64,000 nt of DNA from Phycisphaerae bacterium. GTDB lineage: Bacteria; Planctomycetota; Phycisphaerae; UBA1845; PWPN01. The notes under the pieces are model-generated. The model was not told where the DNA came from. It searched no databases and was given only the letters and a program-made list of their open reading frames with translations. Below, piece after piece: positions 8,587 through 15,893 of this stretch. Each line of letters begins with the position of its first letter. Position 1 is the first letter of the stretch. Location: the NCBI GenBank assembly GCA_018003015.1, contig JAGNEZ010000027.1:1-64000 (forward strand). The letters run 5' to 3'. The translations under genes were made by a program, and so were the position numbers.

Positions 8587-9366
8587 ATGAAACGGTTGCT
8601 CGCAATCCCATCTTTGCTCCTGCTCCAGTTGACCGCGTGTTCCCAGCTCACCAACGTGAAAGACACCCTGCCGGCCGCCCCCGAAGGTAAGACCTGGAGG
8701 CTGGTCTGGCACGACGAGTTCGATGGGACGGAGCTCGATGCAACCAAGTGGGGCATTCCTGAATACAAGCGACGTGACGGCTACTGGTCGCGGAAAGCCA
8801 TCTCCCTCGACGGCAAGGGGCACTTGGTCATGAGCGTCCTGAAGGAAGACGACAAGTACCTGGATGGCTGCGTGCGGACCAGAGACAAGTTCGAGCATTG
8901 TTTCGGTTATTACGTGGCTCGTATCCAGTTGCACAGGCAAGCGGGCCACTGGCCGGCGTTCTGGATCATGGGCGATGGCGTGGGCAAGGTCGGCGACGAG
9001 GGCCGTGACGGCACGGAAATCGACATCATGGAGAAGCCGCGGATGGACGAGAGAGTCAACTGCGCCCTTCATTGGGACGGATACGGCAAGGAACACAAGT
9101 CCGCAAGCACGGTGGTCAACATCCCCGCGGTGATGGACGGCTGGCATACCTTTGCCCTGTGGTGGAAGTCCGACGAATACGTGTTCTACGTCGACGGCAA
9201 GGAAACGTGGCGAACCAGCGCCGGTGGCGTATCCCAGGTGCCTGAGTTCATCAAACTCAGCGATGAAATCGGAAAGTGGGCCGGAGACATCAAGGAGGCC
9301 ACGCTGCCCGATGCGTTCCTGGTTGACTACGTTCGCGTGTACGATCTGGCGGAGAAACCACACTAG
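8587..9366 (+). CDS. Lipoprotein glycoside hydrolase family 16 (beta-glucanase-like)
   Basis: This 259-residue protein has a lipoprotein signal (LLLQLTAC, Cys18) and a GH16 beta-jelly-roll. The entry LVWHDEFDGTELDATKW (39-55) is typical of the family. The catalytic motif is GTEIDIME with nucleophile Glu144, Asp146 and acid/base Glu149. The HWPAFWIMG strand (121-129) and the DYVRVY C-terminal strand also match. GH16 enzymes cleave beta-1,3/1,4-glucans or marine galactans; the exact substrate cannot be read from this sequence. Start chosen at ATG with GAAAGGACC upstream. It is monocistronic. Confidence 0.9.
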   Translation: MKRLLAIPSLLLLQLTACSQLTNVKDTLPAAPEGKTWRLVWHDEFDGTELDATKWGIPEYKRRDGYWSRKAISLDGKGHLVMSVLKEDDKYLDGCVRTRDKFEHCFGYYVARIQLHRQAGHWPAFWIMGDGVGKVGDEGRDGTEIDIMEKPRMDERVNCALHWDGYGKEHKSASTVVNIPAVMDGWHTFALWWKSDEYVFYVDGKETWRTSAGGVSQVPEFIKLSDEIGKWAGDIKEATLPDAFLVDYVRVYDLAEKPH

Positions 9367-9444
9367 GGCCGCCCCGCCGCGACCATCCCGCCCCGCCCGG
9401 CATACACGCCCGACGCGCGGGATGAACGCCGAACAGACGGATGC

Positions 9445-10692
9445 CTACAGCGAATACTGCGGGATCTTCAAGGTCTCGCCGTCCTTCGTGGCCGACAGAT
9501 GGGCATAGTAGCCGGGGACGGTCATGTTCAATGCGTCGATCACATCGACCGCCGGTTTCCGGCCCCGGAGGATGGCGTCAATGAAGTCGTCACACAAATA
9601 CCCGTGCGAACCGCCGTGCCCGCCCGGCTCGATACCGGGCGGCAAGGCGGGTTTCTTCGTCTGCACGCCTTGTTCGATCGCTTTCTTGAATCGCCGTTGG
9701 CCTTCGGCGTCACCCACGAAGCCGTCCGACCGCCCGTTGTGCCAGTCGTAGCCGCCATATTCCCCCCGAAGCCTTCCGGCTTCCAGATACTCGCCCTGGG
9801 AGCCGCAGACAATGATACGGCACAGTCCTCCCTCGCGCGTCCGGAACAGTCCGACTTCCGAATTGAAAATATTGCCGACGCCGTTGGGCGTGCGTTTGCT
9901 CTTATCGAACGGGGCTGTTCCCTGGCAACTCACTTCCAGCAAGCTGCCGTGAGTCACGCCGACATAGTAGGCGGTCGCGTGGGTCGGATACCACATCGGC
10001 GCGCCGTTCTTGCGCCAGTCCTTGTAGGATCCGATCGCGGGGGCTCCCAGGGAATGTGGATGGCAGTATTCCCCTTCCGAGTAAACGATATGCCCGAAGA
10101 CGTCGGCCGCGTACAACTTCTGCATGGCGTACAAGTCGTTGTGGAAGACGGAGGTCTCGAACATGGCATAGACCAGGCCCCGGTTCTTGTTGACACATTC
10201 CAGCAATCGCTCGGCGTCGTCGATATCGCCCCGGAAGACGGGAACGGCCGTACAGACATGCTTGCCGTGGTTGAGAACCTCGATGCAATGCTTGGCGTGC
10301 GATGGGGCGTCCGTAGCCACGAAGACGGCCTCAATCGTGTCGTCCTTGACCAGTTCCTCGAGCGACGGGTAGGTCTTCTCGCACCGGCAGACCTTGGCCA
10401 AGTTGGCACAGCGGTCGGGGAAGAGGTCACTGACGGCCGTCACCTTGACGTTGGGGTGATCCTGGAAACTGAAGGCGGCCCCGAACTGGCACACGCCGTA
10501 TCCTACGATGCCTACACGAATCTTGCGGTCGGAGAAGGGTTTCCAGCTTTTGGACGAGTCCGCGTCGGCAGGCGTTTTCTCAAAGCCCGGGATCGGCTCC
10601 TTCTCGGAGCGGGCCGATTGCTGAAGCCCCAGAGCGGCCGCGCCCGCACCCATCGCCTGCAGGAACGAACGTCGTGTCGAAAAGTCACGCAT
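9445..10692 (-). CDS. Tat-exported Gfo/Idh/MocA family oxidoreductase
   Basis: This 415-residue protein starts at ATG 10692 (GGAGG 8 bases upstream); an extension to 10806 has no ribosome binding site. The N-terminus carries a twin-arginine signal (STRRSFLQAMGAGAAALG). A Rossmann fold follows (KIRVGIVGYGVCQFGAAF) with AVSDLFPDRC, and the FVATDAPSHAKHCIEVLNHGKHV block is typical of this NAD(P)-dependent family. The usual EKP motif is replaced by TAVPV, so the standard catalytic Lys is absent, which is common in exported planctomycete paralogues. It probably acts on a sugar or inositol in the periplasm. A second family member lies divergently at 11155. Confidence 0.85.
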   Translation of the reverse strand: MRDFSTRRSFLQAMGAGAAALGLQQSARSEKEPIPGFEKTPADADSSKSWKPFSDRKIRVGIVGYGVCQFGAAFSFQDHPNVKVTAVSDLFPDRCANLAKVCRCEKTYPSLEELVKDDTIEAVFVATDAPSHAKHCIEVLNHGKHVCTAVPVFRGDIDDAERLLECVNKNRGLVYAMFETSVFHNDLYAMQKLYAADVFGHIVYSEGEYCHPHSLGAPAIGSYKDWRKNGAPMWYPTHATAYYVGVTHGSLLEVSCQGTAPFDKSKRTPNGVGNIFNSEVGLFRTREGGLCRIIVCGSQGEYLEAGRLRGEYGGYDWHNGRSDGFVGDAEGQRRFKKAIEQGVQTKKPALPPGIEPGGHGGSHGYLCDDFIDAILRGRKPAVDVIDALNMTVPGYYAHLSATKDGETLKIPQYSL

Positions 10693-11154
10693 CGCAAGTC
10701 CTCCGTATGTGCTCGACGAACAATGATCACTATAAGGGCTTGCCCTGGTGATCAACAAGGGCGATTCGAAGCCCAGGCCATGTTCGGCCGCTGCCAATGT
10801 TTTCACCGCAAGCGGCCGTCCACATCCGCGATGCAGGGTAGCATCGTCTTCCCCCCATGCTTCGGTCCCAAGGTTATCTGCGGATCCCCGCCAATCCTCG
10901 GGCGCCTCCGTCGCAACGGCCGAGGTCTAATGAAGATAACAACAAGCAGCCACCAGGGTGCGGCCGCGAGGCCGATCCGGACGAGAGCGATCCTGATCGG
11001 CGCACAGTCCTTGCTTCGCCCTTTCTTCCTCGAACAAGGCGCTTGACACCGGCGTGTCCGGGAACGACACTCATGCTCATCCGGCTACCATCGTAGGGTC
11101 CCGGTGGCCGTGACGGAGCTTACGGACCCCCATCCCATGAATCGGAAACCGGCC
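10693..11154. other. Intergenic region between two divergent oxidoreductase genes
   Basis: No credible gene is visible. A TTGACA occurs at 11043-11048 but lacks a good -10 element at the right distance. Promoters for both divergent genes presumably lie here. Confidence 0.5.
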
Positions 11155-12552
11155 ATGAAGAAGATCAATTGCTCGATGTCGTCCCGTCGCGAGTTTCTGA
11201 GAAACACCGGTTGTCTGGCAACCGCCTCCGCCCTCTCCGGCGTCATCGTACCCTCGGTCTACGCCGCGGGCAGCGATGCGATCCAGGTCGCTCTCATCGG
11301 CTGCGGCGGCCGTGGCACCGGGGCCGTTGAACAAGCCCTGTCCACCAAAGGAGGCCCCATCAAACTCGTTGCCATGGCGGACGTCTTTCCCGACCGCCTC
11401 AAGGGCAGCTACAACCACCTCCACGGAAACGAGCGGTTCAAGGCGAGCGTGGACGTCCCGCCCGACCGCCAGTTCCTCGGTTTCGACGCCTACAAGAAGG
11501 CCATGGATTGCCTTAAGCCGGGCGACATCGCCGTCTTCGGAACGCCGCCGGCGTTCCGCTGGGTCCACTTCACCTACGCGATCGAGAAGGGCCTGCATGT
11601 CTTCATGGAAAAGCCGGTGACCGTCGACGGCCCGACCTCGAAGCGCATGTTCGCACTCGGCGAGGCCGCGTCGAAGAAGAACCTCAAGGTGGGCGTGGGT
11701 CTGATGTCCCGCCACAGTCGGGCACTGGCGGACCTGGCCAAGCGCGTCCAGGACGGCGAGATCGGCGACATCATCCTGCAGCGCGGTTACCGCATGCACG
11801 GGCCGATTGGCTACTTCGCCTCACCGCCCAAACCCGCCGGCGTCAGCGATCTGATGTACCAGGTCCAGCGTTTCCACAGCTTCCTCTGGGCTGGTGGCGG
11901 GAACTACAGCGACTTCTACATCCACATCATCGACCACCTCGGCTGGATGAAGGGCGCCTGGCCGGTCAAGGCTCAGGCTCTCGGCGGCCGCCACTACCGC
12001 GAGATCTCCAAAGGCGTCCTCTCCGTGGATCAGAACCTGGACACCTACGCGGTCGAATACACCTACGCCGACGGAACCAAGTTCAACTTCGACGGCCGGT
12101 GCATCAACGGGTGCGACGATACCTACGCGAGCTTCCTGCACGGCACCAAGGGCTCGGCGATCGCCTCTGCTGGAGGCGACTGCGGCGGACCTTCCAGGCT
12201 TTTCAAGGGCCAGGCCATGAAGGACTCGGACAAGTTCTGGGAGTCCAAGGTCAAGGACGGCGAGGGCGATCCCTATCAGAACGAGTGGGACGACCTGATG
12301 GACGCCATCCGCAATGACAAGCCGTACAACGAAACCAAGCGCGGCGTTGAAGCCAGCCTCGTGACCTCGATGGGCCGCATGGCTGCTCATACCGGCCAGG
12401 TGATCACGTTGGAGCAGATCCTGAACTCCGATCACGAGTTTGCCCCGGGGCTCGATAAGCTGACCGCGGATTCGCCCGCGCCACTCAAGGCCGGTCCCGA
12501 CGGAAGGTATCCCGTCCCCCAGCCGGGTATCACCAAGACCCGCGAGTACTGA
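11155..12552 (+). CDS. Tat-exported Gfo/Idh/MocA family oxidoreductase
   Basis: This protein of about 465 residues has a twin-arginine signal (SSRREFLRNTGCLATASAL) and a Rossmann fold with VALIGCGGRGTGAVEQAL and AMADVFPDRL. The conserved lysine motif EKGLHVFMEKPVTVD is present, unlike in the divergent neighbour, so this copy keeps the canonical catalytic Lys. The C-terminal domain has the GGGNYSDFYIHIIDHLGWM histidine stretch seen in planctomycete paralogues. The start is uncertain: ATG 11155 has GGAA 7 bases upstream, while ATG 11137 and GTG 11104 are in frame. It is followed by a strong terminator. Confidence 0.87.
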   Translation: MKKINCSMSSRREFLRNTGCLATASALSGVIVPSVYAAGSDAIQVALIGCGGRGTGAVEQALSTKGGPIKLVAMADVFPDRLKGSYNHLHGNERFKASVDVPPDRQFLGFDAYKKAMDCLKPGDIAVFGTPPAFRWVHFTYAIEKGLHVFMEKPVTVDGPTSKRMFALGEAASKKNLKVGVGLMSRHSRALADLAKRVQDGEIGDIILQRGYRMHGPIGYFASPPKPAGVSDLMYQVQRFHSFLWAGGGNYSDFYIHIIDHLGWMKGAWPVKAQALGGRHYREISKGVLSVDQNLDTYAVEYTYADGTKFNFDGRCINGCDDTYASFLHGTKGSAIASAGGDCGGPSRLFKGQAMKDSDKFWESKVKDGEGDPYQNEWDDLMDAIRNDKPYNETKRGVEASLVTSMGRMAAHTGQVITLEQILNSDHEFAPGLDKLTADSPAPLKAGPDGRYPVPQPGITKTREY

Positions 12553-12578
12553 GAAGGACCGAGCGCGGACAAGACAAC

Positions 12579-12619
12579 GCGGGCTCTCCGCACGAGGTGT
12601 GGAGAGCCCGCCTTCTTTG
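12579..12619 (+). terminator. Rho-independent terminator
   Basis: GCGGGCTCTCC (12579-12589) pairs perfectly with GGAGAGCCCGC (12601-12611) around an 11-base loop. CTTCTTT follows. It lies 27 bases after the oxidoreductase stop codon. Confidence 0.8.
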
Positions 12620-12713
12620 GAGGACTGACCGTGGCGCGAGCGGGGACATCACCCATGCCTTCAGAAGCCGCGACGCCGGGATAGACGCCGCCCATCGATG
12701 AAGGATCATCGCG

Positions 12714-12797
12714 ATGAAAGACTCACCTCTATTCTGCCACCGCTGCGGCGTCGAGTTGTCGCCGGGGCGCGCGGACGATGGCTTCGTTACTCGGTGA
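12714..12797 (+). pseudogene. Truncated N-terminus of a zinc-ribbon protein
   Basis: A 27-residue ORF, MKDSPLFCHRCGVELSPGR and a few more residues, starts at 12714 with AAGGA upstream. The CxxCGxEL(S/T)PGR pattern resembles the first half of a planctomycete zinc-ribbon protein. It stops abruptly where the prenyltransferase fragment begins in another frame, so it looks like a deletion junction. Confidence 0.35.
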
Positions 12798-13086
12798 TCG
12801 TTTCTCCGCCACCTATTATGGATTCCTGGTCTTCTCGCCGTTCGCGGTCGTGCTGGCGCTTATCGTGTTGAGTCGTTGCGGCGTCGGGCCGAGGATGCCA
12901 CTTACATTCCTGATCACGTTTCTCGCTTTGCCTCTTGCGGTGCGACTCATGCGCCGTGCCCTCGCCCGAAAGACGAGCACCGATCCCGCCCAGTTTCGCT
13001 CCCTGGACGGCGCAACCGGTCAGCTCAACCTCGCGTTCGGGCTTCTCTCCACCGCTGCACTCGGCCTCGCGGCCATTCCGCACTGA
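12766..13086 (+). pseudogene. C-terminal remnant of a UbiA-family (MenA-like) prenyltransferase
   Basis: The frame reads RTMASLLGDRFSATYYGFLV, three hydrophobic segments, ALPLAVRLMRRAL, then GATGQLNLAFGLLSTAALGL. This follows the C-terminal layout of 1,4-dihydroxy-2-naphthoate prenyltransferases: (K)RTLAVRLG, two membrane helices, LPL..R..R, and a last helix with N.LF.LG. The two catalytic Asp-rich motifs of the N-terminal half are missing and no start fits, so it is a fragment. Its left edge touches the truncated zinc-ribbon ORF. Confidence 0.6.
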
Positions 13087-13517
13087 CAGTACGGCCGAAG
13101 AAGGGGGGACCAGGGGCTGCGCTCCGTGCAGAGGAAGTCGCCAAGCCGAGAGGAAGTAGTCCCCCAAGGTTGCGGAGGGACGGGGATGAAGGATCAACGA
13201 ACGTCGAAGCCAGGATTGCGAGGAGGATGAATAGAATGGACAGGATGACGTGGCGAATCCTGTCCATCCTGCTCGTCCTGTCCCGCTCGTCTCGCCGAGT
13301 CGCACTTGCGTCAATCCATGCTACCCTTGGTTTCATTCGTCACGCTCGCGGACTCCCGAAGCGCGGGCCCGGAACCGGTCCTTCAAAGCCGGACAAGAGA
13401 AGCGTATCGCCGGAATAGCATGAAGCTGTCGCTGCAGGAGTCAGGCGCGTGGATGCTGCAGCAAGCCAAAGCGGCCATGAAGGCCTCCCTGGCGGTGGCC
13501 GGCTGGTGTTCGGCTGC
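13087..13517. other. Non-coding region with an inverted repeat
   Basis: No gene is recognised. GGACAGGAT (13238-13246) and ATCCTGTCC (13257-13265) form a 9-bp inverted repeat with a 10-base loop. Copies of related GGACAGGAT words surround it, so it may be a dispersed non-coding repeat. Confidence 0.4.
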
Positions 13518-15224
13518 TCAGTACAGCCGCACGACCCTGCCTTGGGGATTGATGTTCGTCACCGTGTCGCCCAGCCACTCGACGGAAAACGGCTCGGGGT
13601 GCCCGGCGGCCTTTTCCGCAACTCGCTGCTGGGGCTGAGCGAAGGTCAGCTCGACCCGATCGCCCCCGGTGAGGTTCGCCACGAAGGTCTCGTGATGAAG
13701 GGGCCGGGCGGGCTGCTCCTGGTCATTGATCCTGAGTCTGAGGGACTCCCGTGATAACCAGTGGGGGGCCCTTATGAAGAGCGGGCCAGGCCGGTGCATC
13801 GTGGCCTCCACCCGACCCTCCACCGGGAGGTGGCTCCTGACCGTGACCGCTTCGCTCGGACGGCTTAGCAGCAGGTTGACGTGCAGCCCCGCCTGGTCCT
13901 GCGTGACGATCGAGTTCCAGGCGTCGCAGAGGCTCTGCACGGCCCCGCCGACCAGGTCCGTGGCGTACGAGTGGTAGTCGCTCGGCGTCGTGAACACAAA
14001 CCCGCCCCGCGCACGCCGGCGCACATCGCTGTAGATCGTCTCCGGCGTATCCGGACGCCCGTCGGAATCGGCTATCCAGTCGGTGTTGACGACCTGGCTG
14101 GCCAGAAGACCATTGCGGATGAAGCGTTCGGCATCGGCGAAGTACGCACGGTGACCCCCTTGCCCGAGCAGCAGCGCCGTTTGAATCAGATCGCCCGTGT
14201 TGTTCGCCTCCCCGCGTCCGGGCCCGTTGATACGCTTCTCCGCCGCCCACCCGAAACTGGTACGCCACGGACGCAGCCCGACGTCGTAGATGCGCCTGCC
14301 GGCCTCGACGTACTCCGCGTCGCCGAGTACCCGGCCCAGATCGATCAGCCCGGTCACAGTACCTTCGATGGAATGCAGGTGCGTGCCGGCCATCTCCGTC
14401 AGGTCGCCGCTGGGTGTGAACGCGCGGGCCAGATTGTAGTCGGCGAGACGCACCGCGAGGTCGATCGCGATCGGGTCACGTATCGCACGGTAGTAACGTA
14501 ACAGCGCCCCGATGAGCCGGCCGGAGTTCATCGGTGGGTAGCGATGCGAGCCGTCGAGCTCGTCCCAGCCGGCCTCCAGCCGAAAGCCGGCGGGAAAAGT
14601 GCCCGTCGCCCGCGTGGCCACCTCGATGTCCCGTACGAATCGCCTCGCCCGTCCCGCCGACTCGTCGCACTTCTGCCAGGTCGCAAGACCCGCCAGCGCC
14701 AGCAGCACCTCCCGGCAGTGATGCATGCACGCGCTGCGGCGGCCGTCGGGGTCGGGCCCGATATCGAACGCAAACCCTGTCGGGTTATCGAGCGATGCGA
14801 ACAGGAGCCTCCGCAGCCCGCTCAGCACCTCCATGTCGGCCGGGACGCTGACTATCGGAGCGCTCACCGCAAGGGCGTCGATAAACCGCCCCACCATGTG
14901 CGGCGATCCCCAGGACGAGTGCTGCGCACACGGCGGGGACTCCGTCAGATCAAACCGCACCACCGGCAAATACCCGCGCCGTCGATCCACCGCACCGTGG
15001 TAGATGTGCTCGACGGCCATCCTGATCGCGTCACGCAGATCAATGGGCCGAAGGCGAAGTCCATTGAGCTGCGGGGGCGACGGCCGTGAGGCGGGCGACG
15101 GCCGTGAGGCGGGCGACGGCTCGGTCCCCGACGCGGTTCTCCTGAACCTGTTCAAAGCGCAGCCGATCGCGAGAGTCTGGCATCCGCCCAGGAATGTGCG
15201 CCGAGTTGAGCGACTCATGAGCAT
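13518..15224 (-). CDS. Tat-exported six-hairpin glycosidase-like protein
   Basis: This 568-residue protein starts MLMSRSTRRTFLGG, a twin-arginine signal. A short tandem PSPASR repeat (about 37-50) follows. The body is helical with motifs of (alpha/alpha)6 proteins of the DUF1680/GH127 type: CMHHCREVLLALAGLA, RYPPMNSGRLIGALLRYY, THLHSIEGTVTGL and GRGEANNTGDLIQTALLLG. The C-terminal 120 residues (VEATMHRPGPLFIRAPHW, VELTF) look like the beta-sandwich of such enzymes. GH127 proteins are beta-L-arabinofuranosidases, but the zinc-binding Cys cluster is not evident, so the activity is uncertain. The gene has its own upstream region toward 15,400. Confidence 0.65.
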   Translation of the reverse strand: MLMSRSTRRTFLGGCQTLAIGCALNRFRRTASGTEPSPASRPSPASRPSPPQLNGLRLRPIDLRDAIRMAVEHIYHGAVDRRRGYLPVVRFDLTESPPCAQHSSWGSPHMVGRFIDALAVSAPIVSVPADMEVLSGLRRLLFASLDNPTGFAFDIGPDPDGRRSACMHHCREVLLALAGLATWQKCDESAGRARRFVRDIEVATRATGTFPAGFRLEAGWDELDGSHRYPPMNSGRLIGALLRYYRAIRDPIAIDLAVRLADYNLARAFTPSGDLTEMAGTHLHSIEGTVTGLIDLGRVLGDAEYVEAGRRIYDVGLRPWRTSFGWAAEKRINGPGRGEANNTGDLIQTALLLGQGGHRAYFADAERFIRNGLLASQVVNTDWIADSDGRPDTPETIYSDVRRRARGGFVFTTPSDYHSYATDLVGGAVQSLCDAWNSIVTQDQAGLHVNLLLSRPSEAVTVRSHLPVEGRVEATMHRPGPLFIRAPHWLSRESLRLRINDQEQPARPLHHETFVANLTGGDRVELTFAQPQQRVAEKAAGHPEPFSVEWLGDTVTNINPQGRVVRLY

Positions 15225-15299
15225 TGGCTCCCTGATGCAGTCAACTTGCCCTCAAGCTGAGACTACCTGCTGGGTCGGTCCAAGTCTCCAGGTCGGCGT

Positions 15300-15392
15300 C
15301 TCGGAGAGATTGACGCGAATGCCCGAAGCTCAAGAGCAATAGAGCAACGATGGCGACGACGACTCGGACCTCGATCAACGTGGAATCTGGCC
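15300..15392 (-). pseudogene. Remnant of a type II pseudopilin N-terminus
   Basis: The minus strand encodes STLIEVRVVVAIVALLLLSF, a close copy of the prepilin methylation helix [20 protein letters not shown] found in planctomycete pseudopilins (compare the intact gene at 42481). It has no start codon next to it. The residues after it (GHSRQSLRDADLE) are as if shifted from LPSLxxARxxA, and no C-terminal part follows. Confidence 0.5.
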
Positions 15393-15578
15393 TATGCAAA
15401 AGCCTGCTGGGAAAGAGCTTCCGCGCATTTGCCAAGAGCTGTTCCGACACGTGCGAGCTCCCAAGTGAGAGCCAATGCAGGCGAGGGATCGTTATTCCAT
15501 AATAACACAAGTACTCCGCGGCCGGAGACTGTCAAGTCGGAAAGTCCGAAAAAAGCGTCGGCTCCGTTCGATAGCCGC

Positions 15579-15607
15579 TTGACAGGTCGGTCCCTTCGTA
15601 ATATGCT
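15579..15607 (+). promoter_or_regulatory. Consensus sigma70-type promoter
   Basis: TTGACA (15579-15584), a 17-base spacer and TATGCT (15602-15607) form one of the best -35/-10 pairs in the window. It would give a leader of about 280 bases before the ATG at 15894. The rest of 15225-15893 holds only the pseudopilin remnant and a small GTTATT/AATAAC inverted repeat near 15490. Confidence 0.6.
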
Positions 15608-15893
15608 GATAACACCTCGTACCCAGTCGCTGGTCTGTTGTCACCTCGGAGGCGGCCTGCGTGACCAGCAGAGGATTCAAGCCAACTCCCGGAGCGAGTC
15701 GCGTTCGGCGGGAACGGCGGCGCGACTTGCGATCTGGGCATTTCCCCTTGGGTACGCCGCTTTCCTTGGTGCGGAGGGTGGCCGCTGGCGCGAGCTTCTC
15801 TCCCTGTTCGGTACACCAGGCTTCCAGGCAGATCGAGGCCGCAGGACACAGGGGCAGGTCCCAGGTCTGGCCAAGAACTCAAGGAGGAAGAAG

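Noticed and set aside
9499-11046. A 515-residue plus-strand frame opposite the first oxidoreductase
   Set aside because: The minus-strand gene has a clear Tat signal and Rossmann motifs; the plus frame has none.
11043-11078. A TTGACA before the second oxidoreductase as a promoter
   Set aside because: The best -10 candidates at 16-18 bases match only three of six positions, and CATGCT is 24 bases away.
15080-15125. Short direct repeats that might suggest a CRISPR-like or mobile repeat
   Set aside because: It is an 18-bp tandem repeat encoding PSPASR inside the six-hairpin gene. No spacer pattern is present, and I found no CRISPR array or cas gene in the window.
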